DNA of 64,000 bases from Cuneatibacter caecimuris (GTDB lineage: Bacteria > Bacillota > Clostridia > Lachnospirales > Lachnospiraceae), in NCBI RefSeq assembly GCF_004216775.1, contig NZ_SGXF01000003.1, positions 269,224-333,223 of the forward strand, written 5' to 3'. Below, one piece after another: positions 8,062 through 14,597 of this stretch; position 1 is the first letter of the stretch; each line of letters starts with the position of its first letter. The position numbers and the translations under genes are program-made. Below the pieces are notes generated by a model. It made no database searches, was not told the DNA's origin, and was given only the letters and a program-made list of their open reading frames with translations.

Positions 8062-8439
8062 ATGAGAATTGTTCTTTCATATCAATCCGGTGTACCGATT
8101 TATGAGCAGATAAAGGATCAGATAAAGGCTTCAATTTTATCCGGAGAGCTGTGTGAAGACGATCCCCTCCCATCCCTGCGGCAGCTGGCCCGGGATCTGA
8201 AAGTCAGTCTGATCACCACCACCCGGGCCTATGGGGATTTAGAATTAGAAGGTTTTGTTCATACCATGCCGGGGAAGGGAGTTTATGTAAAAAAAGTAAA
8301 CACTGGTTTTATCAGAGAACAGCATATCAAAGAAGTAAACGCTTCATTAAAAAATGCTGTGCGGCATGGGAAACTGGCTGGTTTATCTATGGAGGCAATA
8401 CATGAACTGCTGGATTCAGCAGAGGAGGACGGCGAATGA
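8062..8439 (+). CDS. GntR-family regulator, YtrA type
   Basis: A 125-residue protein with the winged-helix GntR domain at the N-terminus (PIYEQIKDQIKASILSGEL, then LPSLRQLARDLKVSLITTTR) and only a short C-terminal helix. This is the YtrA subgroup that controls adjacent ABC genes. The start is ATG 8062 behind GGGAGG; an upstream in-frame ATG at 7978 lies before the promoter and is excluded. Its TGA overlaps the next ATG. It probably represses its own operon at the palindrome at 8011-8033 until an envelope-active compound is sensed (inference). Confidence 0.93.
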   Translation: MRIVLSYQSGVPIYEQIKDQIKASILSGELCEDDPLPSLRQLARDLKVSLITTTRAYGDLELEGFVHTMPGKGVYVKKVNTGFIREQHIKEVNASLKNAVRHGKLAGLSMEAIHELLDSAEEDGE

Positions 8440-9293
8440 ACAATGCAGCGGAAGTCAGAAATTTAACCAAGAGATTCCCAAAGTTCCATTTAGATAATAT
8501 CAGTTTTTCCGTGCCAAGCGGGTTTGTCAGCGGTTTCATCGGGGAGAACGGAGCGGGTAAAACTACTACGCTGAAATTGATGCTGGGCATGGCGCTAAAA
8601 GACGGGGGGGATCTCCGGCTGTTTGGGAAACCGGCTGAGGAAGTGGCTCTGAAAGAAGAGATCGGCGTACTTTTCGAACAGCCCTATTACCAGGAGGACT
8701 GGACGCCGCTGGATGTGGAGAAGGCTGTGGGGCCTTTTTATTCCCAATGGGACACTCATGTTTTTCACCAGTATTTGCACAGATTTTCTCTTGACCCAAA
8801 GCAGAAGTTCAAGACAATGTCCCGGGGGATGAAGACAAAGCTGGGCATGGCGGTCACGTTGTCCCACAACGCGAAGCTTTTGCTTCTGGACGAACCCACC
8901 TCCGGCCTGGACCCGGCGGGGCGCGATGAGATGCTGGATATTTTTCGTGATTATATGGTACAGGAGGGCAGAAGCATTTTTTTCTCCACCCATATTACCG
9001 GGGATCTGGAAAAAATTGCGGACTATATCACTTATATCTGCCGGGGCAGGATTCTGTACAGCGGCCCGAAGGAGGAATTGCTGGAGAAGTACTGCCTGAT
9101 CCGGGGAGGAAAAGAGGAGCTGCCGGTGCAGAAACAGAACAGGATTCTGGGGCTGCGGGAACATCCGGAAGGCTTTGAAGGGCTGATAGAAACGGAAGAA
9201 CTCGGCGGTTTCCCTCAGGGCGTTATTGCGGAACCGGTTACACTGGAGGATATTATGGTTTACATGAATAGAAAGGAAGGAAGAAATGATTAG
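8436..9293 (+). CDS. ABC transporter ATP-binding protein
   Basis: A 285-residue ATPase. Walker A GENGAGKTT is at 36-44, the signature is unusual (MSRGMKTKLG), and Walker B with D-loop reads LLLLDEPTSGLDP. A C-terminal extension of about 70 residues follows the ABC core, as in BcrA/YtrB-type drug and peptide exporters. It is coupled to the regulator by ATGA overlap and overlaps the permease start by 8 nt. It powers the permease 9286-9948. Confidence 0.94.
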   Translation: MNNAAEVRNLTKRFPKFHLDNISFSVPSGFVSGFIGENGAGKTTTLKLMLGMALKDGGDLRLFGKPAEEVALKEEIGVLFEQPYYQEDWTPLDVEKAVGPFYSQWDTHVFHQYLHRFSLDPKQKFKTMSRGMKTKLGMAVTLSHNAKLLLLDEPTSGLDPAGRDEMLDIFRDYMVQEGRSIFFSTHITGDLEKIADYITYICRGRILYSGPKEELLEKYCLIRGGKEELPVQKQNRILGLREHPEGFEGLIETEELGGFPQGVIAEPVTLEDIMVYMNRKEGRND

Positions 9294-9948
9294 GCAGATC
9301 GAGATGGACTGGCGGGCAATGAAATGCTATCAGGTTAGGATTTTTTTGCTGCCTGTATTCGCCGCCGCAATAGGGATGTATAATCCGCTGCTGGTGATTC
9401 CCACCAGTGCGGTGATGTTTCTGTTCTTTTCCATCAATGTATTTGCAGTGGAGGAAAAGGGAGATTTGAACAGGCTGTATCTGACGCTTCCGATTCCAAG
9501 AAGCTCTATTGTGATGGGAAGATTCATTTTTTCCACAGCGATGGGGCTGGCTGGAATTTTGACCGGCATCCCTGTCATGCTGCTGATCACCCCCTATGCG
9601 GCTTCCCAGTATTACGGCCCGACGGCCTGGTATTTCTCAATTGTAGCGGTGAGTTTGCTGCTGATCGCTTTTTTAAATCTTGCCATGTTTCCCATACTGT
9701 TCAAACTGGGATACAGCAAAGGGAAATTCTGGGGTTTTATACTGCCTCTGGTATTTATTTCTCTTTTATATGGAGGATACGCGGTAGTTTCAAACCTTCC
9801 GGGGAATGAATTGCTGTCTTTTAACCTGATGGAATATGCTTATAAAAATTTGCTGGCTGTCAGCGGAGGATTTATTTTGCTGTCGGCAGTTCTCCTATTT
9901 ACTTCTTATAAAATATCAAAAAAATCGTATTCCAGTCGGGATTTCTGA
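9286..9948 (+). CDS. ABC-2 type permease
   Basis: A 220-residue membrane protein with about six hydrophobic segments (for example YNPLLVIPTSAVMFLFFSI and SIVAVSLLLIAFLNLAMFPI). The segment FAVEEKGDLNRLYLTLPIPR is characteristic of ABC2-type permeases associated with GntR-regulated ATPases. It overlaps the ATPase stop by 8 nt and is the last gene before a strong terminator at 9986. Likely exported compounds are antimicrobial peptides or lipid-active drugs (inference). Confidence 0.9.
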   Translation: MIRQIEMDWRAMKCYQVRIFLLPVFAAAIGMYNPLLVIPTSAVMFLFFSINVFAVEEKGDLNRLYLTLPIPRSSIVMGRFIFSTAMGLAGILTGIPVMLLITPYAASQYYGPTAWYFSIVAVSLLLIAFLNLAMFPILFKLGYSKGKFWGFILPLVFISLLYGGYAVVSNLPGNELLSFNLMEYAYKNLLAVSGGFILLSAVLLFTSYKISKKSYSSRDF

Positions 9949-9985
9949 ACACAGGGATTTTGGAAGCAAAAAGTGAAAAACATTG

Positions 9986-10035
9986 AAGCCTTGGCGGAAA
10001 ATACATTTTTCAGTATTTTTTGCCGGGCTTTTTTT
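9986..10035 (+). terminator. Rho-independent terminator of the GntR-ABC operon
   Basis: The arms AAGCC (9986-9990) with GGCTT and AAAATAC with GTATTTT form a long, slightly bulged hairpin, followed by TTTTTTT to 10035. Confidence 0.8.
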
Positions 10036-10171
10036 ATTGCATAGGAAACTGCATTCTCTATGCAACAAAACCCTCCGGGGGATCGCACTGCGGCGTAAGG
10101 AATCACGTCGCTAAAGCGACACGCCGCAGGCGGAGAATCCCGCGAGCGGGACTCTTTTTCATTGCATAGGA
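10036..10171. repeat. Structured dispersed repeat, full copy
   Basis: A 136-bp element bounded by the 11-bp direct repeat ATTGCATAGGA (10036-10046 and 10161-10171). Inside are three stem-loops. The first pairs TTGCATAG with CTATGCAA (10037-10064). The second pairs CTGCGGCGT (10088-10096) with ACGCCGCAG (10121-10129) and holds a nested GTCGC/GCGAC stem. The third pairs TCCCGC with GCGGGA (10138-10151) and is followed by CTCTTTTT. A second, edge-truncated copy lies at 63945. No coding capacity. It looks like a REP or MITE-like family. Confidence 0.8.
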
Positions 10172-10195
10172 CAACCATATGCGCCGCCGGCTGAA

Positions 10196-10253
10196 TGTAA
10201 GGTAAATGTAAGGGAGGGGAAAGGCTGGCGCAAGGTTGGGCTGGTAAGATACT
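10196..10253 (+). promoter_or_regulatory. Direct-repeat operator and promoter of the LanFEG-like operon
   Basis: TGTAAGG occurs at 10196-10202 and again at 10207-10213, exactly one helical turn apart. That is the layout recognised by OmpR-family regulators. A -10-like TAAGAT/GATACT lies at 10245-10253, with no good -35 at the proper distance, which fits an activator-dependent promoter. Confidence 0.5.
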
Positions 10254-10279
10254 GGCATGGGGAGAAAGGAGAGAGACAC

Positions 10280-11035
10280 ATGAATATGATAGAAACGGAC
10301 CATCTGACCAAACGATATGGAGATTTCACTGCGGTTTCAGAGCTGAATCTGCACATTCCCCAGGGAACAGTATACGGGTTCCTGGGCCCTAACGGGGCGG
10401 GAAAATCCACTGCCATGAAAATGTTTCTGGGGCTGACCAGACCTACGGAGGGGGGATTTTATATTGACGGAAAAATATTTCCTCAGGACAGGATGGAAAT
10501 ATTGAAGAAAACAGGTTCTTTTATTGAGGCCCCGGCATTTTATGGAAACCTCACGGGAGAGGAAAACCTGGATATTGTCAGGCGGCTGCTGGGGCTGCCC
10601 CGGGAAAGTGTGGAGGAAGCCCTGGAAATGGTGGGTCTGGCAGAGTACAAAAAGCGGCTGGCAAAAAAATATTCTCTGGGTATGAAACAGCGGCTGGGTC
10701 TGGCTTCCGCGCTGATTGGCAGACCGCCTATCCTGATTTTGGACGAACCCACAAACGGGCTGGACCCGGTGGGCATCCATGAGATCAGGACTATGATACG
10801 GGAACTGCCCAGCCGATATAACTGCACAGTGCTGGTTTCTTCCCACCTGCTTTCAGAAATAGAGCTGATGGCCGACCTTGTTGGCATTTTGAACCGGGGG
10901 AAGCTATTATTTGAGGGGACGCTGACGGATCTCAGGGACAGGGCCAGATTTGAAGGGCTTCCCACAGACAATCTGGAGGAGACCTTTCTTGCGCTGATCC
11001 AGGAAGATAACCTGAAAAGGGGGATGAGGCAATGA
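10280..11035 (+). CDS. LanF/BcrA-type ABC ATPase
   Basis: A 251-residue ATP-binding subunit. Walker A GPNGAGKST is at 36-44, the signature YSLGMKQRLGLA is the usual lantibiotic-immunity or bacitracin form, and Walker B reads ILILDEPTNGLDP. A good AGGAGAGAG site precedes ATG 10280. Its stop overlaps the next start (ATGA). With two permeases downstream it makes a LanFEG-like complex that pumps lantibiotics or other peptide antibiotics out of the membrane. Confidence 0.94.
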   Translation: MNMIETDHLTKRYGDFTAVSELNLHIPQGTVYGFLGPNGAGKSTAMKMFLGLTRPTEGGFYIDGKIFPQDRMEILKKTGSFIEAPAFYGNLTGEENLDIVRRLLGLPRESVEEALEMVGLAEYKKRLAKKYSLGMKQRLGLASALIGRPPILILDEPTNGLDPVGIHEIRTMIRELPSRYNCTVLVSSHLLSEIELMADLVGILNRGKLLFEGTLTDLRDRARFEGLPTDNLEETFLALIQEDNLKRGMRQ

Positions 11036-11748
11036 GTCTGGTCTGTGAATATAAAAAGTGCAGGCGCAGCGGTCTGTTCCCGGTTTTTCTGGCCGGCGGC
11101 CTGCTGGCGGCAGCTGTTCCCGCCATGAATATGTTTTTCCGGTCTGAATTATATTTACACAGGCCGCAGACCCCGCTCACCATTCTGCTGGAAGCGAACT
11201 GGCAGATGATGGGCATGCTGAATTTGTTTCTGGTTCTGGCAGGAGCTTCTGTACTGTACCACATGGAATTCGCGGACAGAGCTTTCCTCAGAATGGAAAC
11301 GCTTCCTCAAAGCATGTTCGGGATGTTTATCAGGAAATATCTGGTGCTGGTTTCAGTAATTCTGATGGCCTTTGCACTGGAGGCGGCTTCTCTGGCCGGG
11401 GTCAGCATCTGCTGGTTCGGCATGACAGAAGGGATGTGGAATGAACTGGGAAGGCAGATGGGCTGTCTGCTGGTCAAAATGCTGCCGGCCCTGGCCCTGA
11501 TGCTGGCAGTTTCTTCAGCCAGTGAAAATCTGTGGATTACTTTAGGTGTTGGAGTGACAGGGATTTTTGCCGCCCTGATTCTTTCAGGAGCCGGAAGGCA
11601 GAACCATATTCTGCAGTTATTTCCCTTTTTGCTGCCATTGGAAACGGCATGGACAGACGGCAGGCTCCTGCTTGCGGCTGGGGCAGAAACTGCGGCTATC
11701 CTTGCGGCTGGGCAAGGGTATCTGTGCATAAGGAGGAGGTTTCGATGA
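11032..11748 (+). CDS. LanE-like ABC permease
   Basis: A 238-residue protein with six hydrophobic stretches, beginning LVCEYKKCRRSGLFPVFLAGG as in LanE/LanG permeases. It overlaps the ATPase and the next permease by ATGA at both ends, a tightly coupled operon. Together with 11745-12521 it forms the membrane channel of the exporter. Confidence 0.88.
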   Translation: MSLVCEYKKCRRSGLFPVFLAGGLLAAAVPAMNMFFRSELYLHRPQTPLTILLEANWQMMGMLNLFLVLAGASVLYHMEFADRAFLRMETLPQSMFGMFIRKYLVLVSVILMAFALEAASLAGVSICWFGMTEGMWNELGRQMGCLLVKMLPALALMLAVSSASENLWITLGVGVTGIFAALILSGAGRQNHILQLFPFLLPLETAWTDGRLLLAAGAETAAILAAGQGYLCIRRRFR

Positions 11749-12521
11749 GCTGGTTTTCTCTGATTGGGATAGAAATGAAAAAACTGCGCCGGTCACATAT
11801 TTTCTGGCTACTGCTGGCGCCGCTGCTTGTGCTGTGGATTCCCATGGTGATCAATTCAGGCATGAATTTTAATATGCAGGCGGAGGGGATTTCGCCGGAA
11901 CACAACTTTCTGGTGCAGAGTCTGATGGGGCTGGCCTGGTTCATGTTTCCCGCCAGCCTGGTGGTGGAAACCGTGCTCTTGAACCAGACGGAGCGCGGAG
12001 GGAGGGGAATGCTGAAAATGCTGACGCTGCCGGTAAACCCGGCGAAGCTGTGCATGGCAAAATTTATTGTGCTTCTCATCCTGTCCGGCCTGCAGATGCT
12101 CCTGATGGGAGCGCTGTATTTTCCCTGCGCCGCCGTCGCCTCGGGCATGCAGGATTACCAGTTCATGCTGCCGCCTCTTCTGGTGTGGAAGGAGGTCGGG
12201 TTTTTGTATCTGGCCTCCATTCCCATGGCAGCCTGTTACTGGCTGCTGGCTGTATGCGTCAGGACACCGGTTTTTGCGGCAGGCGCAGGGCTGGCGCTGA
12301 TCGTGCCGTCTGTGCTGATGATCAATACAAAGGTATGGTATCTCTATCCAATGTGCTATCCTTTTTATCTTGCAGCAGGAGAACTGAACAGGTACGCTGC
12401 TGCTATGGAATATACGCCCGCCGCTTTGCTGCCCTGGATTCCCGTGGCGGCAGCGGTTACGGCAATGAGTTTATTTATGGCCTGCCTGTTTTTCGGGCGG
12501 GCGGAGAGGAGAGCTTTATGA
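11745..12521 (+). CDS. LanG-like ABC permease
   Basis: A 258-residue protein starting at ATG 11745 (MSWFSLIGIEMKKLRRSHIF) behind AGGAGGAGG. An upstream in-frame extension to 11532 lies wholly inside the previous gene in another frame and is not believed. Six membrane segments and the opening EMKKLRRS are typical of LanG. The stop overlaps the next ATG as ATGA. Confidence 0.9.
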   Translation: MSWFSLIGIEMKKLRRSHIFWLLLAPLLVLWIPMVINSGMNFNMQAEGISPEHNFLVQSLMGLAWFMFPASLVVETVLLNQTERGGRGMLKMLTLPVNPAKLCMAKFIVLLILSGLQMLLMGALYFPCAAVASGMQDYQFMLPPLLVWKEVGFLYLASIPMAACYWLLAVCVRTPVFAAGAGLALIVPSVLMINTKVWYLYPMCYPFYLAAGELNRYAAAMEYTPAALLPWIPVAAAVTAMSLFMACLFFGRAERRAL

Positions 12522-12802
12522 AAGAAAGAATCTGTACAGCTGTCAGCACGGTGCTGCTGGCCGCGCCCTGGTCCATTTTTATTCTCCGCCAAAAGACCTG
12601 GGCGCTGGAATCCCCCGGGGCGGAAATTGTGATCGGCTGTTACGCGGCCCTGATGGTTCTGGGCTGCCTGTTCACCTTACTGGCTTATGCTGCCGGAAAG
12701 GTGCAGAACAGCTGGATGAAACTCTGCCTGGTCATACATATTGTGTATGCTGTCGTAGGCGCGGCAGCGGCAGTGATGATGGCAGCGGGAAAAATATTCT
12801 AA
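12518..12802 (+). CDS. Small three-helix membrane protein of the ABC operon
   Basis: A 94-residue protein starting at ATG 12518 in the ATGA overlap with the permease; GAGAGGAGAG upstream serves as ribosome binding site. Three hydrophobic segments (SAVLLAAPWS-like N-terminus, EIVIGCYAALMVLGCLFTLL, LVIHIVYAVVGAAAAVMM). No family recognised. Strict coupling argues that it belongs to the transporter as an accessory subunit. Its TAA overlaps the TAG of the convergent glycerate kinase gene by 3-4 nt, and no terminator lies between. Confidence 0.7.
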   Translation: MKERICTAVSTVLLAAPWSIFILRQKTWALESPGAEIVIGCYAALMVLGCLFTLLAYAAGKVQNSWMKLCLVIHIVYAVVGAAAAVMMAAGKIF

Positions 12803-13938
12803 AATCCTTTACAGGCGTTTACCAGACGGAACACCTGCTCCGCAGTATCCCGGAGGTTCCGGCCCGCGGCTTCTTTTACCATGGCTTCTTCCAGGGTGGA
12901 AGGCCTGCGCAGAATAGGAAAGTAAGCGTCTATTCCGGCCTGATTGCAGGCCCTGGCGTCTTCTGTAACGCAGCCGGAAAATGCCAGGACAGTTTTTCCG
13001 TACTTTTTGGCCAGGCAGGCAACTGCCGCAGGCGCTTTGCCCATGACGGTCTGACTGTCCAGGCGGCCTTCTCCGGTTACCACAATATCTGCTCCCTGAA
13101 TATATTCTTCCAGCCCGGTCTCATCCAGCACAATGTCGGCTCCCGGTTCCAGCACCGCGTTGGTAAAAGCCTGAAACGCGAACCCAAGGCCTCCTGCCGC
13201 GCCTGCTCCTGGAAAATTGGGATCAGCTTGCGGACAGAGAGCAGCATAGCGGGACAGCCATTCATCCATTTGGCGGATCATGGCAGCGTCCGCCCCTTTT
13301 TGCGGGCCGTAGACTGCGCTGCAGCCCCGAGGCCCGCAGAGAGGATTTGAAACATCACAGGCGATCCGGAAAGAACACATCTTTAAAAGCGGATTGACGC
13401 CGGCGTCTGTGATGGAGACCAACTGTTCCAGGCCTTTTGCCCCGGGAGAGACAGGGTTTCCTTCCCGGTCCAGAAGGCCGAAGCCCAAGGCCTGGAGCAT
13501 ACCGGTTCCGCCGTCATTGGTAGCGCTGCCGCCGATGCCCAGGAGAAATTTCCTGCAGCCTTTTTCTATAGCGTCCAATATCACCTCACCCACGCCGTAA
13601 GTGGTGGTATGAAGCGGGTTCCGTTCTTCCGGAGATACTAACGTGATCCCGGCGGCTCCGGACATTTCGATCACAGCCAGCTTTTCTGACCCCCTCTCCA
13701 CAAGGCCATAAGTACAAGTTACAGGCCTGCCCAGAGGCCCGGTAACACGGACAGTTTCCAGAACCCCGTCCATCCCCAGGGTCAGCGCCTCTACCGTGCC
13801 CTCCCCCCCGTCAGCCAGCGGGCGTACGGCCACAGCAGCTTCAGGCCAGGCCAGCAGCACCCCGTCTTTAATCTTTTCTCCCGTCTCCAGCGAAGTCAGG
13901 CTCCCCTTAAACGAATCAATGGCAATCACAACATTCAC
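12799..13938 (-). CDS. glxK: Glycerate 2-kinase (GarK/GlxK family)
   Basis: A 379-residue cytoplasmic enzyme that phosphorylates glycerate from ATP, feeding glycolysis. Family motifs: IAIDSFKGSL at the N-terminus, GIGGSATNDGGTGMLQALG, and VVTGEGRLDSQTVMGKAP. The start is GTG at 13938 behind AAGGAGG with a nine-base gap; codons farther upstream read across that site and are excluded. The gene is monocistronic and convergent with the ABC operon. Glycerate could come from uronate breakdown in pectin metabolism, consistent with neighbouring genes (inference). Confidence 0.93.
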   Translation of the reverse strand: MNVVIAIDSFKGSLTSLETGEKIKDGVLLAWPEAAVAVRPLADGGEGTVEALTLGMDGVLETVRVTGPLGRPVTCTYGLVERGSEKLAVIEMSGAAGITLVSPEERNPLHTTTYGVGEVILDAIEKGCRKFLLGIGGSATNDGGTGMLQALGFGLLDREGNPVSPGAKGLEQLVSITDAGVNPLLKMCSFRIACDVSNPLCGPRGCSAVYGPQKGADAAMIRQMDEWLSRYAALCPQADPNFPGAGAAGGLGFAFQAFTNAVLEPGADIVLDETGLEEYIQGADIVVTGEGRLDSQTVMGKAPAAVACLAKKYGKTVLAFSGCVTEDARACNQAGIDAYFPILRRPSTLEEAMVKEAAGRNLRDTAEQVFRLVNACKGF

Positions 13939-13974
13939 AGCCAGATACCTCCTTACCAAATTTTACTTATGTCC

Positions 13975-14003
13975 AATATAACATTAAGGCGGAAAGCGCA
14001 CAA
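13975..14003 (-). promoter_or_regulatory. Putative promoter of the glycerate kinase gene
   Basis: On the minus strand TTGTGC (14003-13998), 17 bases, TATATT (13980-13975). The transcript would start about 30 bases before the GTG. Confidence 0.4.
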
Positions 14004-14098
14004 GCCTTAATCACCAGAAACCCACAGCAGCCAGACCGCCTGGATTCCCCAGATATTCCCGGCTGCTCCTCCCGGCCAGAAAAAAGCCCAGGCAGGGA

Positions 14099-14150
14099 GA
14101 CGGCAGAACAAACGGAGGAGGATATAGCCGTCAGGCATCGATCCTCCGGA
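14099..14150. repeat. Conserved-loop hairpin, copy 1
   Basis: GGAGGAT (14117-14123) pairs with ATCCTCC (14141-14147) around a 17-base loop, ATAGCCGTCAGGCATCG. The flank GACGGCAGA begins at 14099. The same loop with one base changed, and the same flank, occur at 59804-59860 on a different stem. It occupies part of the gene-free stretch between the glycerate kinase and the mutarotase. Confidence 0.7.
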
Positions 14151-14158
14151 GTTTCTTC

Positions 14159-14214
14159 TGCCGCCTCCCCGCGACTTATTTGCCGCCTCCCCGCGACTTA
14201 TTTGCCGCCTCCCC
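14159..14214. repeat. 22-bp tandem repeat, 2.5 copies
   Basis: A unit starting TGCCGCCTCCCCGCGACTTA runs from 14159 to 14180, repeats exactly at 14181-14202, and has a 12-base partial third copy to 14214. It directly follows the conserved-loop hairpin. No coding role seen. Confidence 0.85.
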
Positions 14215-14228
14215 CGCCCCTCCGCAAA

Positions 14229-14254
14229 GAAAAAAGGAGCTGCAAAGCAGCTCC
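14229..14254 (-). terminator. Terminator of the GH51-GH112-rhaM cluster
   Basis: Read on the minus strand, GGAGCTGC and GCAGCTCC form a perfect 8-bp stem with a three-base loop (14254-14236), followed by TTTTTTCTTT. It lies 13 bases past the mutarotase stop. Confidence 0.85.
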
Positions 14255-14267
14255 ACACCACGCCCAA

Positions 14268-14579
14268 TCAGTCCAAATGAAACACAGTCTGCAGATCAAC
14301 ACTTACAGGGCTGTTGTCCGGATTCGTCTCCATAATATCCGCCATAAAATCCCACCACTTGCGGTTGATGGCAGTATCCGCGCCTTTCGCCCACAGCTCT
14401 TCATCCTCGATCTCGATATACCCGAACAAGGTCAGTGTTTCCCGGTCCAGAAAAATAGTGTAATTCTTCCCGCCATGTTCATGGATCATATCTTTCATTT
14501 CCGGCCACAGAAGATTGTGGCGCCTTTCATATTCCGCTTCCTGTCCGGGAAACAGTTTCATTTTAAATCCTTTGATCAT
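14268..14579 (-). CDS. rhaM: L-rhamnose mutarotase
   Basis: A 103-residue enzyme that interconverts alpha and beta anomers of L-rhamnose. The RhaM pattern is clear: MIKGFKMKLFPGQEAEYERRHNLLWPEM with the catalytic H21, Y40 (GGKNYTIF), and the paired W75-W76 (NRKWWDFMADIM). It lies 18 nt after the GH112 gene in the same transcript and ahead of a strong terminator. Pairing with GH112 implies that free rhamnose is released by that phosphorylase. No other rhamnose genes (rhaA, rhaB, rhaD) are present in the window. Confidence 0.93.
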   Translation of the reverse strand: MIKGFKMKLFPGQEAEYERRHNLLWPEMKDMIHEHGGKNYTIFLDRETLTLFGYIEIEDEELWAKGADTAINRKWWDFMADIMETNPDNSPVSVDLQTVFHLD

Positions 14580-14597
14580 CTCATCATCCTCCTTATA

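Noticed and set aside
11532-11744. N-terminal extension of the second LanFEG-like permease
   Set aside because: It overlaps the first permease throughout; the ATGA start at 11745 with AGGAGG is far better.
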